Source: Borreliella californiensis (GTDB lineage: Bacteria; Spirochaetota; Spirochaetia; Borreliales; Borreliaceae). Taken from it: a stretch of DNA of 64,000 nucleotides. Position numbers and translations under genes: made by a program. Shown piece after piece: positions 9,083-20,700 of the stretch; within the stretch, counting starts at the first letter, position 1; the number at the start of each line of letters is the position of its first letter. Under the pieces are notes generated by a model that was given only the letters and a program-made list of their open reading frames with translations, ran no database searches and had not been told where the DNA came from. The DNA is taken from assembly GCF_014205885.1 (NCBI RefSeq), contig NZ_JACHFB010000001.1:62001-126000 (forward strand). The letters are read 5' to 3'.

Positions 9083-9860
9083 TACTATTAAAACCTTGAT
9101 AATTGGGGATATAATAGGCGAGGGTGGATTAAAAAAAGTTTTTTTTAATCTTAAAAACATTAAGAACAAATATAGAATAGATTTGGTAATTGCTAATGGA
9201 GAAAATTCTTCAAATGGTTTTGGGATAACTCCAGAAATAGCAAATAATCTTTTTAGATCAGGTGTTAATGTTATTACTACTGGCAATCATGTGTATTCTA
9301 ATTACAAAATAAATGATTACCTAAATAAGCAAACATATATCTTAAGGCCAAATAATTTTTCAGATTTGTTAGATGGTCATGGTTATTGTTTTTTAACTAT
9401 TAAAGATGAAAAGGTTGCTGTTGTTAATGTTCAAGGGGTTTTAAATATGAATTTTATTGTTAAGAATCCTTTTGATAATACAAAAAAATTGGTTAATATG
9501 CTAAGTAATAAGACTAGAACCATTTTTGTGGATTTTCATGCTGAGAGTAATTATGAAAAGGAAAGTTTTGGATATTTTTTAAATGGTTTTGTAACAGGTG
9601 TGGTTGGTACTCATACTCATGTTATGACTCAAGATGAAAGAATATTGTCAAAAGGGACAGCCTATATTAGTGATATTGGGATGACAGGTGGATTAAATTC
9701 TGTAATAGGATTTAATCCCGATATTTCTCTTAAAGGCTTGCTTGAATATACCTCTTTAAAAGCTGAAGTTGTAGAAGATGATACAATTTTACAAGGAGTT
9801 ATTATTACTTCTAATTTAAAGACAGGCCGTGCTTTAAAAATTGAAAGGATTCAGAAATAA
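9072..9860 (+). CDS. ymdB: YmdB-family metallophosphoesterase
   Basis: YmdB-like (TIGR00282) proteins are di-metal phosphoesterases; the Bacillus enzyme hydrolyses cyclic nucleotides and affects the switch between motility and biofilm. Metal-binding motifs are visible in order: IIGDIIGEGG, ANGENSSNGFGIT, TTGNHVY, VDFHAES and VGTHTHV, with DIGMTGG near the end. Length (262 residues) fits. The frame opens 6 nt earlier with TTG, but ATG 9072 is used. Its 11-nt overlap with rny supports translational coupling. The physiological substrate here is unknown. Confidence 0.9.
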   Translation: MQDSTIKTLIIGDIIGEGGLKKVFFNLKNIKNKYRIDLVIANGENSSNGFGITPEIANNLFRSGVNVITTGNHVYSNYKINDYLNKQTYILRPNNFSDLLDGHGYCFLTIKDEKVAVVNVQGVLNMNFIVKNPFDNTKKLVNMLSNKTRTIFVDFHAESNYEKESFGYFLNGFVTGVVGTHTHVMTQDERILSKGTAYISDIGMTGGLNSVIGFNPDISLKGLLEYTSLKAEVVEDDTILQGVIITSNLKTGRALKIERIQK

Positions 9861-10632
9861 TTTATTAAATATACTTTGCAAAAGGTATCCAGAAAAAACA
9901 CGAGAAGAATTAATTATCTTGATTTTAAAAGGGAATATATATGTAAATTCTCATAAAGAAAAAAATCCTAAAATGTTAATAAATAAAACAAGTAAAATAG
10001 ATTTAGTTGAAGATGCTTGTCAAACATTTGTATCAAGGGGGGGGGCCAAGCTTTTAGAGGCGCTTAAGGATTTTGAGATTGAAGTTAAAAATAAAATTTG
10101 TGTTGATGTAGGCTCTTCAACCGGCGGTTTTACCGACTGTCTATTACAGTGTGGCGCTAATTTTGTTTATTCAATTGATGTAGGCATTAACCAACTTTCT
10201 TATAAATTGAGGATTGATCCAAGAGTTAAAGTTTTAGAGAGAACTAATATTTTTGATGTTACAGAATTTAGGGTTGTTCCCAATTTTGCCGTTGTAGATG
10301 TTTCTTTTAGATCATCAATAAGTATATGTGTAAATTTAATAGATAAACTTTCTGATAATTTTATTATAGTTTTAATTAAGCCCCAGTTTGAGTTTAAAGG
10401 TTTGAATTTAGATATAAAAAATTTTAATGGTGTTGTGAATTGTAAGTATTTGAAGATAATTTTGCAAAGTGTAATTGAAAAATTCTATAAAAATAAATTA
10501 CAGGTTAAAAATATATTAAAGTTAAAAACCAAAGGTAGAAAAGGTAATCAAGAATTCATGTTTTTAGTTGTTAAGTCAAGTGTTTTAAATATTGTAAGTT
10601 CCATGCAATTGCTTAATAATATTGAATTTTAA
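9841..10632 (+). CDS. tlyA: TlyA-family S4/FtsJ rRNA 2'-O-methyltransferase
   Basis: TlyA proteins join an N-terminal S4 RNA-binding domain (about residues 5-60, KGNIYVNSHKEKNPK) to a Rossmann methyltransferase; the mycobacterial enzyme 2'-O-methylates 16S and 23S rRNA, although the family was first named haemolysin. Seen here: SRGGAKLLEAL, the SAM loop DVGSSTGGFTDCLL, VDVSF, IKPQFE and GNQEFMFLV, which supply the K-D-K-E catalytic set. A G9 tract (10037-10045) encodes the RGGA part. The start is a TTG at 9841 overlapping ymdB by 20 nt without a clear SD, so the exact start is uncertain. Confidence 0.88.
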   Translation: MKGFRNNLLNILCKRYPEKTREELIILILKGNIYVNSHKEKNPKMLINKTSKIDLVEDACQTFVSRGGAKLLEALKDFEIEVKNKICVDVGSSTGGFTDCLLQCGANFVYSIDVGINQLSYKLRIDPRVKVLERTNIFDVTEFRVVPNFAVVDVSFRSSISICVNLIDKLSDNFIIVLIKPQFEFKGLNLDIKNFNGVVNCKYLKIILQSVIEKFYKNKLQVKNILKLKTKGRKGNQEFMFLVVKSSVLNIVSSMQLLNNIEF

Positions 10633-11384
10633 TATTTGTATAAAGTCTTTTTATTTAATATTCCTGAGAAATTTAAGTTTAATTCTTCAAGTATTATTGG
10701 ATTATTTTCTATTGTTAAAATTATTCCATCAATTCCTTTAATCTCAAGACATGTTAAGGTTATTTGAGCGATTTGATTAATTATTCCTTCAATTCCAAAA
10801 CTATTTTCATAAAATTCTTTAGATAAGTTTATTTTGGCAATTCCTTCACTTAGGCTTAAATTTAAAAGCTTGGTTTTTATAGGGATTAAGCTTAAAAAAT
10901 TATTTTTTAGCTCGTATTCATTTGGTCCTTTGATTAAAGATTTTAGTGTTTCTTCAAGAATATTTTTGTCGTAATATATAGTTCTTTTTACGGTTTGTCT
11001 TAAAAAATAACCTTCTGGGGTTACTTTTATAAAATAAAGTTTAATAAATTTTTTGTTTTTAAGGTTATTATTTCTTTGGTTTTGTTTGAGTTCTTCTTCA
11101 AGTTTTTTTATTTCTGGTGGTTGGATTAAAAAACTTTCATTTTTAAGTATTTTTATATTTGTATTTTTATTGGTAGTTTTTTTAGCTTCAATTAATTTAT
11201 TATCTTGTGTTTGGCTTGATTCGAATAAACTGTTATCGTAATTTTTTTCTTTAAAAACATGCATAATAAGTGAATTTTTTATTATTAATAGCACACTAAT
11301 TATTGTTAAAACAATAGCAATTAAAATTAAAAGTATGTCTGATTTGGTTGAGCTGGATTTTTTTTTTCTTTTCAATGTAAACAC
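10629..11384 (-). CDS. Membrane-anchored GerMN-domain protein
   Basis: The C-terminal 120 residues (EETLKSLIKGPNEYE, then FLSLIPIKTKLLNLSLSEG, IAKINLSKEFYENSFG and GIDGIILTIENNP) look like the GerMN fold of the spore-germination protein GerM and the lipoprotein LpqB. An N-terminal membrane helix (about residues 16-38) follows a basic start and leads to a low-complexity K/N linker, so the domain should face the periplasm. GTG 11384 was taken as start; TTG 11375 is possible. Its stop overlaps that of tlyA in convergent orientation. Role in a non-sporulating spirochaete is unknown; envelope function is inferred. Confidence 0.7.
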   Translation of the reverse strand: MFTLKRKKKSSSTKSDILLILIAIVLTIISVLLIIKNSLIMHVFKEKNYDNSLFESSQTQDNKLIEAKKTTNKNTNIKILKNESFLIQPPEIKKLEEELKQNQRNNNLKNKKFIKLYFIKVTPEGYFLRQTVKRTIYYDKNILEETLKSLIKGPNEYELKNNFLSLIPIKTKLLNLSLSEGIAKINLSKEFYENSFGIEGIINQIAQITLTCLEIKGIDGIILTIENNPIILEELNLNFSGILNKKTLYKY

Positions 11385-11394
11385 TCACGTGTAA

Positions 11395-11423
11395 TTGGCA
11401 TAAATACTAATATTTGCTATTAT
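11395..11423 (+). promoter_or_regulatory. Promoter of der
   Basis: TTGGCA (11395-11400), a 17-bp spacer and TATTAT (11418-11423), the latter preceded by TG at -15 (TGC-TATTAT, extended -10). This lies in the divergent gap between the GerMN gene and der and points to der, whose start is about 39 nt beyond the -10. A second overlapping TATAAT at 11421-11426 could also serve. Confidence 0.6.
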
Positions 11424-11461
11424 AATGGAAATATCGAAATAAATAAAGAGGTGTATTTGCT

Positions 11462-12763
11462 TTGCTTAGTTATAAAAAGGTTCTTATTGTTGGTAGACCA
11501 AATGTTGGTAAATCTGCTTTATTTAATCGAATTTTAGATACAAAAAGAAGTATTACTGAGAGTACTTATGGTGTTACTAGGGATTTAGTTGAGGAGGTTT
11601 GTAAGATTGATTCTTTTAGTTTTAAATTAATTGATACTGGTGGGTTTACGATCTTAAAAGATGAGATTAGCAAAATTGTTGTGCAAAAGGTTTTAAGCTC
11701 TTTAGAAAAAGTTGATTTAATTTTATTGGTTTTAGATATTAATGAAATTTTACTTGAGGATTATCAGATTATTGAAAGGCTGAGAAAATATAGTAACAAG
11801 GTAGTTTTGGTTTTAAACAAAGTGGATACTAAAGATAAGGAATGTTTAGCTTATGAATTTTATAATTTAGGTTTCAAGCGCTATTTTCTGGTTAGTGCAG
11901 CTCATTGTCGAGGCATTAATAAGCTTAGAGATTTTTTAAAAGTAGAAGTTGGTGAAGCTAATATTGAGAGTGGAGTTGATATTAGGGTTGGTATTATAGG
12001 TAAGCCCAATTCAGGCAAATCTACCCTTATTAATTATTTATCTGGAAATGAAATTGCAATTGTTTCAGATCAGCCTGGTACTACTAGAGATTTTATTAAA
12101 ACTAAGTTCACTAGGAATGGGAAAGTTTTTGAGGTTATTGATACAGCTGGAATAAGACGAAAAGCAAGAGTAAATGAAATTGTTGAATATTATTCTGTTA
12201 ATAGGGCATTAAAAGTAATTGACATGGTAGATATTGTGTTTTTGTTGATTGATGTTAAAGAAGAATTGACTTCTCAGGATAAAAAAATTGCTCATTATGT
12301 TACTAAAAAAGGGAAAGGAATTATTATTGTGTTTAGCAAATGGGATCTTGTGGAGGAGTCCAAAGGTTATTTTGAAGCCTTAAAGAGTCGTGTGAAGTTT
12401 TTTTTCCCTATTTTAAATTTTGCTCCTATATTTAGAATTTCTGTTCATAAAAAGACAGGCTTAGATTCTCTTTTTAAAGAATCTTTTAAGTTAAAAGATC
12501 AGCTTGAACTTAAAACCAGTACTCCAGATCTAAATAAAATGTTGAATTTATGGATCAAGGATTATCATTTAAATATTTCTCATAAAATCAAATATATTAC
12601 ACAGGTTAGTACTAATCCTGTTAAGTTTATTCTTTTTGCAAATAAAATAAAGAATTTTCCGAATTCTTATTATAATTATTTAATAAATAATTTGCGTAAA
12701 ATTGGATATAAAAATATACCAATTTTAGTAGAATTAAAGGAAAAAATAAGAGATTTAAAGTGA
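11462..12763 (+). CDS. der: Ribosome biogenesis GTPase Der (EngA)
   Basis: Der is a double-GTPase needed for 50S subunit maturation. Two G domains are visible: GRPNVGKS (residues 11-18), DTGGF and NKVD in the first; GKPNSGKST, DTAGI and SKWDL in the second; then a KH-like C-terminal domain ending KEKIRDLK. The 433-residue length is normal. The start is TTG 11462, well spaced from GAGGTG at 11449-11454. The following gene overlaps its stop (GTGA), so der leads an operon. Confidence 0.95.
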   Translation: MLSYKKVLIVGRPNVGKSALFNRILDTKRSITESTYGVTRDLVEEVCKIDSFSFKLIDTGGFTILKDEISKIVVQKVLSSLEKVDLILLVLDINEILLEDYQIIERLRKYSNKVVLVLNKVDTKDKECLAYEFYNLGFKRYFLVSAAHCRGINKLRDFLKVEVGEANIESGVDIRVGIIGKPNSGKSTLINYLSGNEIAIVSDQPGTTRDFIKTKFTRNGKVFEVIDTAGIRRKARVNEIVEYYSVNRALKVIDMVDIVFLLIDVKEELTSQDKKIAHYVTKKGKGIIIVFSKWDLVEESKGYFEALKSRVKFFFPILNFAPIFRISVHKKTGLDSLFKESFKLKDQLELKTSTPDLNKMLNLWIKDYHLNISHKIKYITQVSTNPVKFILFANKIKNFPNSYYNYLINNLRKIGYKNIPILVELKEKIRDLK

Positions 12764-14019
12764 GATATATATTTTTATTCTTAATATTTAAGAGTTTAAA
12801 CCTTTTTGCGCTTGAGAGTTTTTTTTATGATTTTGACGTAAGGACTAAATATTCAAAATATTTTAATTCAAGCTATGTGCAAAAAAAAATAAGTCCAGTA
12901 AAACATTTTATTACACAAGATTATTACATTGAAGTTTCAAGTGAAGTTTCTTCTGGGTATGTTTATTATTCTTTTTTTAATAAAAAAAAGAATGTGGGCT
13001 ATATTTTCCCAGGATCTTATGTAATTAAAGTGGGCAAAGATGGTATTGAGCAGATAAAAATATTTTTTATAAACAGAGGGGATACGTTTATTAGAATAAA
13101 GTCTTCAAAATTTTCCTCTAGTGCTGATTTTTATTTAGTAAATACTTTAATTTATAAAGACGTTAAATTGCCGTTTAAGATTGAAGATATTGCAGTAATT
13201 TCTCTTGCCAATATAATAAATTATATTGGCAGGGTTATTGATTTTAGATATTTTATTCCTGAATATTTTGATATTTATAAAGATATTTCTAATATGGCAA
13301 TTAGTTTAAGGAAATCTCTTGCATCTTTTCCCATTGCTGAGGTTGTTGATGGTGCAATGGATGAGTATGGCAAAATGGTGCATATAGAAACTGGGTTGTT
13401 GCAAAAAGATCCTGTGGGATTTAATTGCTCAGGATTTGTTAAATGGGTGGCGGATTCGATTTATAAATCAATGACGGGACGACTTTTAAGAATTAATGAT
13501 CTTAAGCTTAGACATATTGGTGTTAGAGGCAGTGGTTTTACTAGAAGTCAAGAATTTAATAAGGATCCTTTTTTTGGTCTTGATTGGATTCGCAATATTG
13601 CTTATAGGATAAATAATATTAATGCAGATTTAAATTTATTTAAAATCAAGGAAAATGATGTTAATAATATTAAGTTTTTTGATTATGTCAACAATCGTGG
13701 TTATAAAATTGAAAATTTAGAGTTTTTATTATATAGTCTAGCTTTAGATGAGCCTGGATATATTTATTTAGGATCTATTAGCACGGGTATTAGCAATTTA
13801 TCAAGTATGGTGCTTCATAAGCATGTTGTTTTGTTTCTTCCATTTCTTGATGAAAATAGGATTTTTAGGGTTTCTGTTAATGAGGTTAATTCTGAAACTT
13901 CAATCAAGTCTCTCCAGAAAAGATATCCAAAATCTTATATTCATTTAGTTAGAGTTAAGGTTCCTGAAAATTTATCGATAGTACCTATACCTATAAAGGC
14001 AAATAATCAATCATCATGA
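12760..14019 (+). CDS. Secreted protein with NlpC/P60-like Cys motif, unknown function
   Basis: The 419-residue product has a signal peptide (RYIFLFLIFKSLNLFA) with no lipobox. Its middle carries DPVGFNCSGFVKWVADSI, where C223 sits in the NCSGFV context typical of the nucleophile of NlpC/P60 papain-like hydrolases, and LHKHVVLFLPF (H353, H355) follows about 130 residues later, as a catalytic His would. The rest is not recognisable. GTG 12760 overlaps the der stop; its own stop overlaps the next ATG by 4 nt. Cell-wall hydrolase function is an inference and could be wrong. Confidence 0.55.
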   Translation: MRYIFLFLIFKSLNLFALESFFYDFDVRTKYSKYFNSSYVQKKISPVKHFITQDYYIEVSSEVSSGYVYYSFFNKKKNVGYIFPGSYVIKVGKDGIEQIKIFFINRGDTFIRIKSSKFSSSADFYLVNTLIYKDVKLPFKIEDIAVISLANIINYIGRVIDFRYFIPEYFDIYKDISNMAISLRKSLASFPIAEVVDGAMDEYGKMVHIETGLLQKDPVGFNCSGFVKWVADSIYKSMTGRLLRINDLKLRHIGVRGSGFTRSQEFNKDPFFGLDWIRNIAYRINNINADLNLFKIKENDVNNIKFFDYVNNRGYKIENLEFLLYSLALDEPGYIYLGSISTGISNLSSMVLHKHVVLFLPFLDENRIFRVSVNEVNSETSIKSLQKRYPKSYIHLVRVKVPENLSIVPIPIKANNQSS

Positions 14020-14702
14020 TTAAAGCTGTAGTATTTGATTTAGATGGCACCTTGTATCCTGAGGCGGATAGAAATAAACTAATGTTTTTTGAATTTTTAA
14101 CTAATGTTAAGTTTTTTTTAGCTTTCAAGCATATTAGAAAAAAAATACGAATTTTACAAAGCAATCAATTTTTCCCTTCAAATAGGGGCCAACTTTTTTC
14201 TCTTCAAGTTAAAATGCTTTCTGAGCATTTAAATCTTGATGAGAATCGGTGTGCGTTTTTATTAAATAAAATATATTACAGTCAGATTTTTAGTGATAAG
14301 TTTAAAAAACTTAAGCCATATCTTGGAGTTCAAGATTTAATCTATTGGCTTAAATTTAAGGGAATAAAATTGGGTGTAATGTCAGACTTTCCTATTTTGG
14401 GTCGTGTCAAAAATTTATTGGGCATTCAAGACAGTTTTTGGGATGTTCTTTTTTCCTCAGAAGATACTGGATATTTAAAGCCACATAAAGCACCTTTTTT
14501 AAAAGTTATTGAGGATTTAAATTTAAGTAGTAATAATATTTTGTATGTAGGGAATTCTTATGAATATGATATTTTAGGTGCTAAAAATGTTTCAATGAAA
14601 GCAGCTTTTTTTTCAAAAAAGAATGTAAATTACAAGGGGATGATTGATTTTATTTTTCATGATTATAAAGATTTAAGAGAATATATACGTTTGAATATAT
14701 AG
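14016..14702 (+). CDS. HAD-superfamily hydrolase
   Basis: The 228-residue protein opens with VVFDLDGTLYP (HAD motif I, nucleophile and acid Asp), has VMSDFP as motif II, a Lys in YLKPHKAPF as motif III and VGNSYEYDILGAKNV as motif IV. These are small phosphatases of sugar phosphates or nucleotides; the true substrate cannot be told. It begins at an ATGA overlap with the upstream secreted protein, so both are probably translated from the der transcript. Confidence 0.85.
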   Translation: MIKAVVFDLDGTLYPEADRNKLMFFEFLTNVKFFLAFKHIRKKIRILQSNQFFPSNRGQLFSLQVKMLSEHLNLDENRCAFLLNKIYYSQIFSDKFKKLKPYLGVQDLIYWLKFKGIKLGVMSDFPILGRVKNLLGIQDSFWDVLFSSEDTGYLKPHKAPFLKVIEDLNLSSNNILYVGNSYEYDILGAKNVSMKAAFFSKKNVNYKGMIDFIFHDYKDLREYIRLNI

Positions 14703-14721
14703 AATATGGGTAAAATATTTT

Positions 14722-17700
14722 ATGATAGATTTTGCGACTATTTTAGTTAACCTGTTTTTGGTTTCAATAGTTTTATTTGTTTATAGGCAATATGATAAGC
14801 GTTCTAGAGCATTAGATAAAATTAAAAAGTTTGTTGATCTTACAAAGATTAATCTTGAAGATTTTATTGAAGATAAGACAAAAGAGATTAATGATCTTGC
14901 TGTTGATATGGAAGCTTATCAAAGATCTAGTATAGAAATAATAAAAAAGATTGAGGAAGTTCAGCAAAAGATTAAAAATAAAAGCAATGATTTTGCAGAG
15001 GTTGAAAAAAAGATAGCTTATCATGATTCTATGCTTAAGGATCTTGATGAAATGACTTTTAAAGTTCAAGAGAATATACAAAGATTGCAAGTTGATGGGA
15101 AAATAGTAGATAAGCTTTCAAAAACTTTAAAAGGATTTAATACTCAGATTGATTCAGTTGAATCAAATTTAAATTTAGTATTAGAAAAATTTGACAAGAC
15201 TAATAAAGAAAATCTCGAATCTATTAAAACTGCTAGTTGGGAAAAGTTTGATACTAATATTAAGGAACTTGTTTTTAAAATGGATACTTTGAATAAAGAG
15301 ATTAGTCTTTATGAAAAAGATTTAGCAAATATTGAAGAGAGAAAAAATGATATTTTAGTTAAGGGCAATGAGAAATTAGATTTAGAATTCAACGATTTTC
15401 TTAAAAAGGTCGAATTTAATATTGAAAAATATAGCAAAGAGATTGAAAGTTCTTTTAATTTTTATGAAAACAAATATAAGTTAATAGAAGATTCTATAGA
15501 GCTTATTATGGAGAGTGTAAAGAATAAAATTAATGAAAAAGAAGATTTTATTCTAAATAGACTGAATGAAGAATTACAAAATAAATTTAAGGATATTTTT
15601 GCATATGTTGATGATCGCTCTAAAGAAATTAAAGATAAGCTTGAGGATAAATTGATTTTGGTGGACAATGAAATTTCTTCTATGAGTTCTTATTTTAAAG
15701 ACAATGTTTATTCAAGAATTAATTCACTTGAGGAGTCAATGCGAATAGAGATGGGAAAGTATGAGGAGCAAGTCGATGATGTTTTTGATAAATTTAGATT
15801 TCAAGTTGAGTTAAATCTTAAAAATATTTATGAGGATTATGAAGATAAAATAAATCAAGTTGATAATAACATTAGAGAAAGGGTGGAGCTTACTTTGTTA
15901 GATTTAAATTCTAAAATGGAAAGTGTTCAGATAGGTGTTATTGATTTAATAAAGAGGCTTGAGGATGATTCTAATGGAATATATCTTGAATTTAAAGGCA
16001 AGTTTGGATCAGATATTGAAGTATTTAGTGAAAGTTTTAAAGGTGATATTAATCAACTTAAAATGCAGTTAGAATCTCATCTTTTGGATGTTGATTCAAA
16101 TCTTCAAGACAAGCTTATTAAGCTTAATGATAATTTGATTTCTAATTTTGAAGAAATTAATGGTAGGTTTAATAATAATTATTCAAGTTTAAGTGATAGT
16201 ATAAATGCCAAGTACAAGGCTCTTTTTGAATCTTTGGATTCTAGTAGCACTAAATTTGAAGATCAAATGGAGTCCAAATATAAGAGCTTTACGGATAAAT
16301 TAACAGTAGAAATGGATGAATTTTCTTTAATTTATGGTGAGAAATTTGATACACTCTCTCAAGAGGCAGCCAATAATTATCAAGAATTTCAGGATTTAAA
16401 CAAAAAATTAGAAAATGAAGTTGGATCTTTTTATAATATTTTTGAAAAAACCCAGGAGACTTTAAAGGAAAATTTTAATGCTAGTTTAATTAATATTAAA
16501 GATGAAATTGGTAAAAATATAGTAGAGTTTAAGGATCGTTATTACAGTGAAGTGAATATTTTTGTTACTCAGCTAGAAGAAAGTAAGCTTCAATATTCAA
16601 AGTGGCAAGATGAAATGGATTCTAATTTAAAAAATATTGAATCTCAAATAAATAAAACAAATGAAGAATTTTTAAGCTTAATTCAAATTCAAAAAGATAA
16701 AGGAATAGAGCTTAGTGAGAGCGTTTTTAATGATCTTTCAGATCATATTCAAAAAAAAGCTATTGATATGCATGGCAGTTGGAAAGATGAGCTTATTGCT
16801 TTAAATAAATCTTTGCTTGATATTAAGATTTCTAGTGAAGAGCTACTTTCATCTGCTACTTTAAAAATAGAAAATTTAGAAAAAGATGTTAACGATAGAA
16901 TGGAATATGTTTTATTAAAAACAGGTGATATTGAGAGTTTAGTGATAGAAAAATACAAAGAATTAAAAGACATGTCATATTCACAAAGTGATGAGGCCAT
17001 ATTAGGAATTAAAGAGTTTATTGATAGGCAAACAGAAATAATTAAAGATAAAAGTGTATTTATGCTTGAAGATTTGAACAAAAAATTTGATGATAAAAAT
17101 AATTTTGTTATAAGCAAGATTGAAGAATGTGATTATAAATTAAAAGATTTCAAGATTGAATCAGAAGATATTTTAAATAATTTTAAATCTGATCTTAATG
17201 AATTTATTGAGTCAAAACTACAAATTGTCTCTAACATAAAATCAGACAATCAAAAGCAAATTGATGATTTTTTAGATAGAATTTCTAAGGATATTTTAAG
17301 CAGGAAGGATTCAATTAACAATGAAGTAGACAGTAAGCTTAGCGATTGGCAAAGTAAATTAAACGAAATAACTGTTAAAATTGAAAATTTATTGTCTTCA
17401 GGTAAAGTTGATCTGGATTTAATAGATTCTGAGGTGACTACAAAAATTAAAGAGCTTAAATTTTCTATGGAAAGTCTTGAGAGTTATTATCTTGAGAAAA
17501 TAGATGAGTTTAGAAATCAAGGTGCTATATATTCTGATGAGCTCTTGCAAGACATAATGAACCATTTTAATAAAGAGACTAGAGAACTTGAAGAAAATTT
17601 ATCAAAGAAATTTGCCTCAGTTTTAAATAATTCAGAGGAATTTGTTAAAGAGGTTGACAGTTTATTGCAGGATAAAAGAACCGATATTGCTTCTTTTCAG

Positions 17701-20700
17701 GCCAATATAGATATTACTCTTGATTCTCTTAGTGTTAAGTTTAATGATATAAACAAAGAAATTAATGGAAAATATAATGAGGTGATATCTAATTATAGGG
17801 GGTATTCAGAAAATATTTCTAGTAAACTTGAAAATGAAATAATGCATGAAATTGAAAATCTAAGTAGAAGATTGACAGATAGAATAGATAGTCTTAGCAA
17901 AGGTATGGATGAAAATCTTCAAAAACTTAAGGAATCTTTTGATGTATCAAAATATCAAGTTGAAAAATTTGAATTGAAAGTTAAAGATTTAACGGATGAT
18001 GGAGAAGCAAAAATTAATGAGCTTGTTAAAGAGATTGAACAGTATTATAAATCTAGATTAGAAGAAGCAATTGATTATAGAAGAACGATTGATAGTGATA
18101 TTATGCAAGCAAAAGAGAGATTTGGAGAGATAACAAATGAGCTTAAAAATAATATTGAGAGTAAGGCTGAGTTTTTAAACGATCTTTATAGGGAAAGGTT
18201 CAAACTTATTGAGAATAATTTTGAAGAGAGATATTCTACATTTTTAATTGAAAGTGAAGGGGCTATTTCAAAAATTAGAGATGAAATCTATAAAACACTT
18301 ACAAGCAATGATGAAAATTTGAGAATTAAGATTTCTGAAATGGATCATAATTTTGAGATAGTAGAGCAAAGATCAAAAGATATTTTAGATTTTGAAAAAG
18401 AATTGCAAGATAAAATTAAAGATTGTTACGGTGTTATAAATTCTCAATTTGGAGAGATTAAGGTAAGTGCTGAAGAGAATATAAAAAATCATTTTGAGGT
18501 TTGTATAAAGAAGGCAAACACTTTAATTGATGAGGGCATTGTAAAGTATGAAGATGAAATTCACAAGAGAATTGATTCTTTAAAATCTATTGAAAGTACT
18601 TTTGATAGCATAGAGAAAAATTTGAATGATAAAGTGAGTGATTGTGTTGATAAAATAGTCAATGATTTTGATCTTAAGTATATTGAACTTGAAGAAAGGT
18701 GTAATGAAGGGCAATTAAATTTAGAGAATAAAATTGACAACAAAATTAAATCCATTGATAATTTGGCTTTAAGTCAATATGATGGACTTGAAAAGAAGTA
18801 CGCTGATATGTACGATGAGTTTTTAGAGAGATTAAATTCTTATATTGCAACTTTAAGTGAAGAGTTTAAGAGTTCTAATAAAGAGATGATTTTTGAACTT
18901 GAATCTCAACTGAAAAATCTTAAAAATCTTGAATCTGATTTAAATAATGTTGAAAAGGATGTTCTTAGATTAAAAGAAGAGTCTTATCAGAATGTTTCAT
19001 CGCATCTTAAACTGTTAGAAGAAGACTTTTTTAAAGATTTAAAAGTTAGAGGCGAAGAGCTTAAATATTCTTTGGAAAACTTTATTGCCGCACATAATGA
19101 TAAAATTCAAAATTTAGAATATGATTTGTCTAAAAATTTGGAAAACAAAACAGAACTTATTCAAAATTTCCGCTTAGATATTGAACAAAAAATGAAATAT
19201 GATAAAGAAAATTTTTATTTGGATTTTGCTAAAGAATTTTCTTCTAAAAAAAAAGATATACAGAGTGAGATAGCTTTAATGGAAACCAATATTACTGGGA
19301 AAGTAGATGAATTTGTTGATTTTATAAATAATAAGCAAAGTATTATTGATTCTTGGTTTTTAAATATTAAAGATGATGTAAAAAATTGGCAAGAAAAATC
19401 TTATAGTGCAATAGAGAAGAAAATAAATCTTGCTGAACTTGGAATTAGATCATTTGAGAATGACATTTTTAATGTTAAGATTGGTTTAGAATCTTTTAAA
19501 GATGGTTTTGAGAGTAAGGCTGAAGAGATTTTTAGCAATTTGCAAAACGAGGCTAAAAAAATCGAACAATCAGTTCATCTTGATTTTAAAAATATTGGTG
19601 AGTCATTAAATCTTAAAGTTTTAGATCTTGAAAAATTTGTTGATTTTAAAGTAGAAAAGATAGACGAAAAGGTTAATAAGAAAACTGAAGATATCTTAAT
19701 TCAAGCAGAAGTGAAATTTTTAACTCAGCAAAAGGATCTTGAGGATAAGATTTTTGAACTTAATCACAAATTAGAGCATGAATTTACAACTTTGTCTTCT
19801 AATCTTGATAAAGCAAGGCGTGAAATGGTTGATGTAATTTCTAGTGATAAAGAAAGCTTTGAAGGACAAATTGAATTAATTAATAAAAATATCTCAGAAT
19901 TTTCTGAAAAAATTAGTTTATATAGAAATAATATTGAGACATCAATTGAGAATGAATATAATTCCTTTTCTAAATCTATAAAATCGGAGTTTGGTTTACT
20001 TGAGGATGAGCTTAAAAAAAATTTAAAATATTCAACACTAGAGATTGAAACGATAAAGAATGGCTTACAGGAACAAATTGATAAATTTGAGATTGAATTT
20101 AAAAAAAATCATAAAGAATTGTTGAAAGAAGTTGATACCAATATTTTAGAACTTGAATCTAAAATATTAAATTATGATATTCAATTTAACAAATTTATTA
20201 GTGAGATTAAAGACAATTTGGTTGAATATAAATCTGATTTGAAGGCAGAATTTGAAGATAGTTATGATAAAATAAATTTTCAATTTAAAAATCAAATTGA
20301 AAATTTTAAAAAATTGGATGCTGAGCTTGAAAGAAATAATTCAATATTTTTGGAGGCTTATTCTCTTAAGGACAAGTTGGAAAAATTATGGGAAACTTTA
20401 AAAAATGAGATAGATCTTGCTCAGGAATATAAAAATAATTTTGAAAACGTTAATAAAGAATTCTATAATATTCAAAAAGAAACATTGGACATTATTGAAA
20501 CTTTTAATGAGTTAAAGTTAGAACAAGAATCAATTAAATCTATTAAAGATGATTTTAATAGATTTTTTGAATTTTACTCTTCATTTGATAGTAGATATAA
20601 GAGTTTGGTGGAATCTTATGATGAAATTCAAATTTATAAAGCTAAAATAAAAGAGATAGCTGATGAGCAGAGAACTATTCTTGATAATTATGAAAGAATT

